Shown: piece by piece, positions 33,647-39,926 of the stretch
Numbering within the stretch: the first letter of the stretch is position 1
How the letters are laid out: each line of letters opens with the position of its first letter
Assembly: GCA_022578965.1 (NCBI GenBank)
Contig: MU400801.1
Coordinates: 1-39,926, forward strand
Direction of reading: 5' to 3'
Origin: Xylaria sp. FL1777
Lineage: Eukaryota; Ascomycota; Sordariomycetes; Xylariales; Xylariaceae
Length of the DNA stretch: 39,926 bases
The notes under the pieces: generated by a model
Database searches by the model: none
The model's input: only the letters and a program-made list of their open reading frames with translations
What the model was told of the DNA's origin: nothing
Program-made: the position numbers and the translations under genes

Positions 33647-35569
33647 TAATTTAAAAAAAAAAACAGAAAAAAAAGCTACAAAAAAAAAAAGATCTTTTAG
33701 CTTAAAAAAAAAGTACAAGTTATAAAAGTTCAAAACAATAAAAAACAATAAAGCAACTTAAAAAATACATTTTTAAAGCAAAAATATAAAGTTGCTATTT
33801 TAAGTTAAAATAAAAATATTATACTAAATAAAACTAAATGCTTTATTTATATAGGTTAAAATAAATAAACATATAAATACTATTTAAAAGTTTTATAATT
33901 ATTAAAACAAATTGCAAAAAAATATATTTGTTATATAAACAATTAAAATTATTTAATATATAACTTAAAAAAATAGTTTAATTAAAAGTAGCAAACAATA
34001 AAAAATAATAAGTTAATATAGTTAGTAAACTTATAAAACTATAAAAACTTTAAACTATTAAAGCTAAAAATGTAGCTTAAAAAAAAGTTTTGTTTAAAAA
34101 AATAAAACTATAATTATAAATAATATAATTACTAAACTAACTATAAATTATTAAAGCACTTAATTGCTAAATAAACTTAAAAAAACAAAACTTATAAAAC
34201 TTTAAAACAAAAACAAATAAAACTAAAAGCTATAAAAAATACTATAAAAAAAAAACTAATAAAAATAAACGAAGTATTTTTATAGCTTAAACTACTTTAA
34301 ATGCAATAAAACAAAAAAGCATTAATAATTAGCATAAAAACTAATATGTTTTAAAAACTAAAGCTAATAATTTAACTAATTACTAAAAGTTATTATTATA
34401 ACAAAACTATAATAAAAAATAATAATAATACTTTATAACTAAAAGATTTAAAATATAACAAAGTATTATAAACTTGCTATATAATATACTAATGTTACTA
34501 ATATTTATTTAATAAACTAAAAAATAATTAGTTTTTTAAACAAATTATAAAAATAAAAATAAAAAACTTTTATAAAGTAAAATAATTAATTATAACCTTA
34601 GTTTACTATAAAGATTTATAAAGTTTTATAACATTTAAAAAAAATTATAACTGCATTTATAATACTGTTTTAAAAAAATATAAAAATAACTTTTATAAAT
34701 ACTACTAGTTAATTAAAGCACGCTTATACTAAGAAATAATTGCTAAAAGCAAAAAAGTTTAAAAACTACGATTTAAAGCTTAACTAAAAGCAAAACTAAA
34801 ACTAAATATAATAACGTTTAAAATATTAAGCAAAACAAGCATCTAAACATTTTATAAAGAAAAATTAAAAAACAAAATAAACATTTGCTAAATAAGCAGC
34901 AAATAGCTAAAGAAATTAAGGCCTTACGTAAAGTTTAATATAATAACTAAAAAAATTAATTCAAAGTTAAATTTATATATTAAAAAAAAAAGTATAATAT
35001 TTTAATTAACTTAAAAGCATAAGCTAATATAGTTTTACTTAAAGTAATAAAATAAAATAAAATTCTTTAAAAATATAAGCAAAAATTTTAAAAGATTAAA
35101 AGATTTAATAAAAGCACTTTTAGCTATAATAATAGTTGCATACTTAAAAAAACCAAGCTTTTTAATATATTTATATAAAAACACAAAAAACAAATTATAT
35201 TAAATATTATTAATATATTTAATTATAATATTATTTTAGGAATATTATAGTTAAAAATTAGCAACCCTTTAATTTAATAAAAAGCAAAAACTATTAAGTA
35301 AAAAAATAAGAAACAAAGCAAAAAAATCAGAAAAATTGCAAAAGAAATTCTAAACAGAATACTAAAAGTATATTACAAATTTTATAAACTATTCAAAAAA
35401 AAAAAAAAAAAAAAGTTACTTAAACATAGCTTATAAAACTACTATATTTTTATTAAAGAAAAATATTAACTAAAGTTTTATTAAGTATACTATATAAGCT
35501 TAAATAAAACAAACGTTTTATAAAAATATATTTAAAAAAACTTAGCAAAAGAATTCTTAAAAGAATTTT
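33647..35569 (+). pseudogene. Ty3-B protease and RT N-terminal region, unreadable
   Basis: By position this should hold protease and the start of RT. The sequence is almost all A and T, and I could not identify the protease Asp-Ser/Thr-Gly. No other feature is seen. Confidence 0.4.
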
Positions 35570-36480
35570 AGTTATTTGCTAAATACTTTATAGTATTAGT
35601 ACTTAAAATAAAAAATAAAAAACAATTAATTAATAAAAAAAAAAAACTAATATAGCAAATAATAGTTAACTATTAACTATTAAATATAATTATTATTATA
35701 AATAAATACCTTTTTACTTTGCTAGTAACTATAAAAAAAAACATTAGTTAAGCAAAATAGTTTATAGCAGTTAATATTCTAAATAAATATTATGCTATTA
35801 AAATAGCTAAAAGAAAAAAATAAAAAACTACTATATAAATAATATATAGATTATATAAGTATATAGTTATGCTATAAAAACTATAAAACGTACTAGCTAG
35901 CTTTTAATATATAATAATAATAATTTTATAAAAGTTTTTAAATAAGTTTGTGTTTATTTACTTAAATAATATTTTGATTTATTTTAAAACATTAAAAAAA
36001 CATAAAAAATATATAACTTAAGTATTAAAAACATTTAAACAAGCAAAACTATAACTTAATACAAAGAAATATATATAGCATACATAAAAAATCAACTTTT
36101 TAAGATTTATAATTACTTTAAAATAAATATAGATTTAACAGTTAAAAATTAATACAGTACAAAACTAAAAAATATTTAATTTAGCTACTATTATAAATAT
36201 ATAACAAGCATTAAGATTTTTGAACTATATTTAAATATTAATTTAAAACTTTAAAAAAATAGCGTTCTATTTTATAAAGTATATAAAAAAAAAATACGAA
36301 AAAAAATCTTTTTTAATTTTAAAGGAAGCTTAAAAAGCTTTTAAAAAATTAAAACTAAGAGTTATTTCTAATCTTATAGTTAAATTACCTAATTTATAAA
36401 AAAAAAAAAAACTAAAAACAAATGTTTTAAATAGTATAATTATAAAAGTTTTAGAACAACTAGAAAACAATAAAAAATAG
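35570..36480 (+). pseudogene. pol: Ty3-B reverse transcriptase
   Basis: One frame gives KTTI then YRLYKYIVML (about 35,828-35,885; family GLYEYxVMP), NVLASF (family NAPATF), FVFIYLNNILIYFKT at 35947-35991 (family YLDDILIYS), with the catalytic box at 35959-35970 reading YLNN. Both catalytic Asp codons are AAT, each one G-to-A step from GAT. The frame of these motifs is constant, and its stops are TAA/TAG. RNase H should follow but was not resolved. Confidence 0.88.
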
Positions 36481-37008
36481 CACTTAGTAGCTTATTATTT
36501 TAAAGCATTATAAAACGTAGCATTATAATATTTTATATATAATAAAAAACTATTTGTAATTATTATAGCACTTAAAAAGTAAGAACTGTTTTTTATAAAA
36601 ACTATAAAGCTAATTAAAATTTATTTAAATTATTAGAACTTAACAAAATTTATAACTATACAAAAGATTACTAAACAACATAAAAATTAAATAGTTTTTT
36701 TTTCTAAATTTAACTTTAAAATATGTTACATTAAAAGAAAAAAAAACATTTAAGCAAACATATTTAGCTAACAAAATTAAAAGAGATTTAAGGTTTTAAA
36801 AAAAAACATTTAAGTATTATATTTTTAAAGAAATAAAAGCTTAAAAGTTAAAGTTATATTTAAGAACTTTATAAATATATAGCTATAATAAGCTTATAAC
36901 TTAAAAAAGTTAGCATAGCTACAAAAACATAAAGAATTAAAAAGTAATAAGTTAATATATAAACATAAGGTTTATTTACTAGAATTTTTATAAGATAAGT
37001 TTATTAAA
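36481..37008 (+). pseudogene. Ty3-B RNase H / tether region
   Basis: Expected to contain RNase H. Short strings resemble the domain (for example around 36,480-36,600), but I cannot name a catalytic residue with confidence. AT-saturated. Confidence 0.4.
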
Positions 37009-37640
37009 GAATTTTATGAACACTTATTATATAAACATTAAAAAGCAATAAAAACAGTTAAACAACTATAGAAAAAATACGATTTTTTAGAATTATAAAG
37101 CATAGTTAAGTTTATTATAAAAAAATGCAATATTTACAATAAAGCTAAAGCAGCTTAACATAAGCTTTATAAACTGCTATAACTTATATAAATACTTAAA
37201 CAAGCATAGCATACTATTGCTTAAGATTTTATTATAGCATTACTTTTATTAACTAATTTAGTTATAAAAGTACAATATAATAAAATATAAGTTATTATTA
37301 ATAAACTTACTAAGTATATTTATTTTTTACTATTTAAAGAAAATATAATAGCTAAATAACTTATATATACTTTTATACGCTAATATTTAAACAAACATAA
37401 GCTACTAAAAAGAATTATCTTAAACTAAAATAAACTATTTACTTTTAAGTTTAAAACTAGTTTCTTTAAATTTATTAGTATTAAACTAAAGTTTTTAACT
37501 GTTTATTACTTATAAACTAACAAACAAACAAAAAAACTAAACTAAATACTAAAACAGTATTTATGGAGTTATATTAACTATTAATAAAACAATTAAATAA
37601 AACTATTATTAATAGCATAAATTTTATATAATATATTAAC
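37009..37640 (+). pseudogene. pol: Ty3-B integrase
   Basis: The zinc-binding module reads EFYEHLLYKH (His codons at 37021 and 37036) and ends KKCNIYNKAKA, with Cys at 37126-37128 and its partner changed to Tyr at 37135-37137. The DDE core follows: the first Asp is intact at 37225-37227 in DFIIALLLL; the second is changed to Asn at 37300-37302 (VIINKLTKY where the family has VIVDRLTK); the Glu is changed to Lys at 37552-37554 inside a degraded HPQTDGQTERLNQ block starting near 37504. The integrase inserts cDNA into the chromosome. Two of its three catalytic residues are lost here by G-to-A change. Confidence 0.9.
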
Positions 37641-38145
37641 AAACAAAAATATAAACATATTTTTACATAAAGCTATTTATAAATAGCAAGCAATTATTAA
37701 AAAACAAAAAAAAACATTAATAAAAGCATTTGCTATTTTAACTATAGTACTTTAAGCAAAAACTATTGCAACAAAAATTAAAACGCTATAAGCTAAACTA
37801 TAATTATGTTTTTAGTTTTTATAATAATAAATATTAATATATTATAACAAAAAACGAACTAAAGAACTAACTTTTAAAAAAAAAAACAAGGTTTACTTGC
37901 TATAACAAAAATAAAATATAAACACTAATATTTCTTAAATTAAAACAAAACAACTAAGCAATAAATTAAAATTTAAAAAACTTAGCCTTTTTAAAATTAA
38001 AAAAGTTATTTTATTTACTAACTATAAACTGTTATTACTAAAAAACATGCAAATTTACCCTGTTTTTTATATTTTTTTACTAGAACTAGCACTTATTAAA
38101 ACACTTATTAAAATATAACTAAAAATAAAAATAAATTAAAATATT

Positions 38146-38295
38146 TATAAAGTTAAAAATATACTGGATTTTTGTTAAAATAACAATAATGTTAAGTATT
38201 TTATTAAGTAAAAAAAATACTTATATGTTAACAATACTTAAGAACTTAAAAAATACTTAAAGACTGCTAAAATAATTATAAACTAGTTTTACTGT
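38146..38295 (+). pseudogene. Ty3-B chromodomain
   Basis: About 50 codons reading YKVKNILD at the start, then VKYFIK and KKYLYVNNT, then ELKKYLKTAK at the end, with TAA/TAG where Trp or Arg/Gln codons are expected. The spacing matches the chromodomain pattern YEVEKILD ... YLVKWKGY ... NTWEP ... L..A. In chromoviruses this domain follows integrase and is known to direct insertion to chromatin carrying methylated histone H3. Identification rests on four aligned blocks. Confidence 0.8.
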
Positions 38296-38963
38296 TAATA
38301 CTTTAACTAGCTAAAGCTAAAAAAAAAAAGTTAACTTTAAACAAAGCGTTTAGCGCGTTTTAATTAAACTTTAAAGAAATAACTAGTAATAGCTATGCTA
38401 TTTTAACGCGCTATTTTTGTTTTTTAGCTATATAACGCTTTTTTGCTTTAACTTGCTTAAGCTTTTTTAAACTGCTTAAACTACAAGCTATAATAGTAGC
38501 TATTTTTTCTTGCTATAATTTCTTTTATTGCTTAAAACAGCAGATTTTTGCGCTTATTTTTTTATGCTTTTTTATTAGCATATTTAATTTATTTTTTAGC
38601 TTTTTGTGCTAAAAAGTAAGCTGCTACATTTACTTTAAAAACAAACTTCTAGCATTATAATTTGCTTGTTTAGCTACAATATATTTAATACATCGATCGA
38701 AGTTAAACTTTAATATTAAGCATTTTATGCTACAATAATTATAGCAAAAGCATAAAGCTATTTTAATTAGTTTTAATTTGATAAAAAAAAACAAAGCAAA
38801 GTTTTATTAAGCCTTTTGTTTAAAACGCAACAAGCGAAGTTTCTTAAAAACCTTACTAGATATAATAAGCACAAAAAATAAAAAAAAAAAAATAAAAGAA
38901 GAAAACTTACAAAAAAGGAAACATAGAATTGTTAAAACAACAATTATAAAAGAAAAAAAATAA
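38296..38963 (+). other. Ty3-B region between chromodomain and 3' LTR, with purine-rich tract
   Basis: No gene after the chromodomain. From about 38,870 the + strand becomes A/G-rich, and 38947-38962 is nearly pure purine (AAAAGAAAAAAAATAA), directly before the TGTTA at 38964. That is where a polypurine tract for second-strand priming is expected. The 38330-38860 part is AT-rich with scattered GCGC and AAGCTT sites and nothing recognised. Confidence 0.6.
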
Positions 38964-39926
38964 TGTTATAAAATAAGCTAATTAAACTGGTTAAAAGGCT
39001 ATATATAGAAAAAGCATGCGCAAAAAAAGTCCTATTTGCTAAAAAAATATGTATTTAAACTACTATAGAGGTTTAATGCATAAACTTAACAAACTTAAGC
39101 GTTAAGTTTATTAAGCTTTAAATTTAACAAGCTTAAGCGTTAAATCTATTAAGCTTTAAACTTAAAATAATATAGCATTAAGCTTATTAAAAAAAGCAGC
39201 GTTTATAAATTATTATTACTATTTTCTTTATTTATATAATTATGTATTTTTTATATCTAGTTATTTATTTAGTTCTTGCTTTTTAGCTATTAATTTTATT
39301 TACTTTATAACTATTAAGCACTAATATATTTATTACTTTTAAAATCCTTTAAAACTCTTATTAATGCATAGTAATAAAAGTTCTCTGAAAACCTCCTTAA
39401 CGGACTACTGCTAAGGATCCTATTGTTACCTGCAAATCAAGACCCCAAGAGCAAACCCGTTATATTAATATATAATAGGTCCGTTATACTATAGGGATTT
39501 AATGCATAAACTTAATAAACTTAAGCATTAAATCTATTAAGCTTTAAACTTAATAAATTTAAGCGTTAAGTTTATTAAGCTTTAAACTTAAAATAATATA
39601 GCATTAAGTTTATTAAAAAAAGCAATATTTATAAATTATTATTATTGTTTTTTTTATTTATATAATTATATATTTTTTATATTTAGTTATTTATTTAGTT
39701 TTAGCTTTTTAGCTATTAATTTTTTTTTATAATTATTAAGCACTAATATATTTATTACTTTTAATTTTTTAAAACTTTTATTAATGCATAATAATAAAAA
39801 TACTTTAAAAACCTTTTTAATAAATTATTACTAAAGATTTTATTATTATTTATAAATTAAAACTTTAAAAGCAAACTTATTATATTAATATATAATAAGT
39901 TTATTATATTTTAATAGCTTTTTAAT
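38964..39926 (+). repeat. Ty3-B 3' LTR with internal 426-bp duplication, cut by window end
   Basis: Begins TGTTATAAAATAAG, homologous to 31738. The segment 39062-39487 is repeated from 39488 (426-bp period), whereas the 5' LTR has this segment once. The last bases of the window equal 32271-32280, so the LTR probably ends only a few bases beyond the window. Part of the first unit (about 39,385-39,495) is hardly RIP-converted. Confidence 0.85.

Larger units (their letters stand above)
31634..39926 (+). mobile_element. Ty3-B: Ty3/gypsy chromovirus with chromodomain, RIP-inactivated, 3' end outside window
   Basis: About 8.3 kb in + orientation. The 5' LTR starts at 31634 or 31738 and ends near 32285. 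The 3' LTR starts at 38964 after a purine-rich tract and runs past the window end. Internal order: Gag core (33176-33340), CCHC knuckle (33605-33646), RT (about 35,800-36,000), integrase HHCC and core (37009-37620), chromodomain (38146-38295). RT before integrase is the gypsy order, and a chromodomain after integrase marks the chromovirus branch. All catalytic residues tested are changed by transitions. The target duplication cannot be checked because the right end is missing. Confidence 0.9.

Noticed and set aside
33470..33748. 92-codon Phe/Leu-rich frame on minus
   Set aside because: It is antisense to the Gag and CCHC region of Ty3-B. A-rich DNA read backwards gives Phe and Leu.

Overview
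The window looks like a repeat-filled AT isochore from a filamentous ascomycete (Pezizomycotina). The outer parts (about 1-13,550 and 25,500-39,926) are extremely A+T-rich. Wherever two copies of a sequence can be compared there, they differ almost only by C/T and G/A transitions, the footprint of repeat-induced point mutation (RIP). The middle (about 13,560-25,400) has ordinary base composition. I see no intact host gene, tRNA, rRNA or CRISPR array. Everything I can recognise is a retrotransposon or a simple repeat, and all coding copies are broken.

Layout. 1-1190: an AT-only repeat array. 1191-7727: AT-rich sequence holding a long coding-like but unidentified degraded stretch on the + strand. 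7728-13647: a complete Ty1/copia element (Copia-1, coding on the minus strand) with 194/195-bp LTRs and a 5-bp target duplication. 13648-14442: pyrimidine-rich DNA with 15-bp and 18-bp minisatellites beside a 98-bp assembly gap. About 14,560-25,316: an old Ty3/gypsy polyprotein (Ty3-A: Gag-like, zinc finger, protease region, RT, RNase H, start of integrase), interrupted at 16,032-20,932 by a Tad1-type LINE with a 21-bp target duplication and an (AACC)6 tail. 25317-31171: a second complete copy of the copia element in the same orientation (Copia-2), with its own 5-bp duplication. 31177-31633: a less mutated spacer. 31634-39926: a RIP-degraded Ty3/gypsy chromovirus (Ty3-B, + strand) with Gag, CCHC knuckle, RT, integrase and C-terminal chromodomain. 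Its 3' LTR runs off the window.

Order of events (inference). Ty3-A is the oldest recognisable layer in the centre. The LINE landed inside its C2H2 finger. Copia-2 cut off Ty3-A in the integrase core, and Copia-1 inserted to the left of the pyrimidine-rich tract. RIP then saturated both copia copies and the chromovirus. The mutation fades inside the two inner copia LTRs, leaving the central nest mostly unconverted. That nest has decayed by stops, frameshifts and deletions instead.

The points most worth following are the sharp RIP boundaries inside the LTRs, a 63-bp in-frame repeat that differs by one unit between the two copia copies, the LINE insertion in a zinc finger, LTRs that differ by tandem duplications within one element, and the unidentified degraded reading stretch at 2.2-7.5 kb. 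Domain calls rest on motif reading by eye, without any database search.
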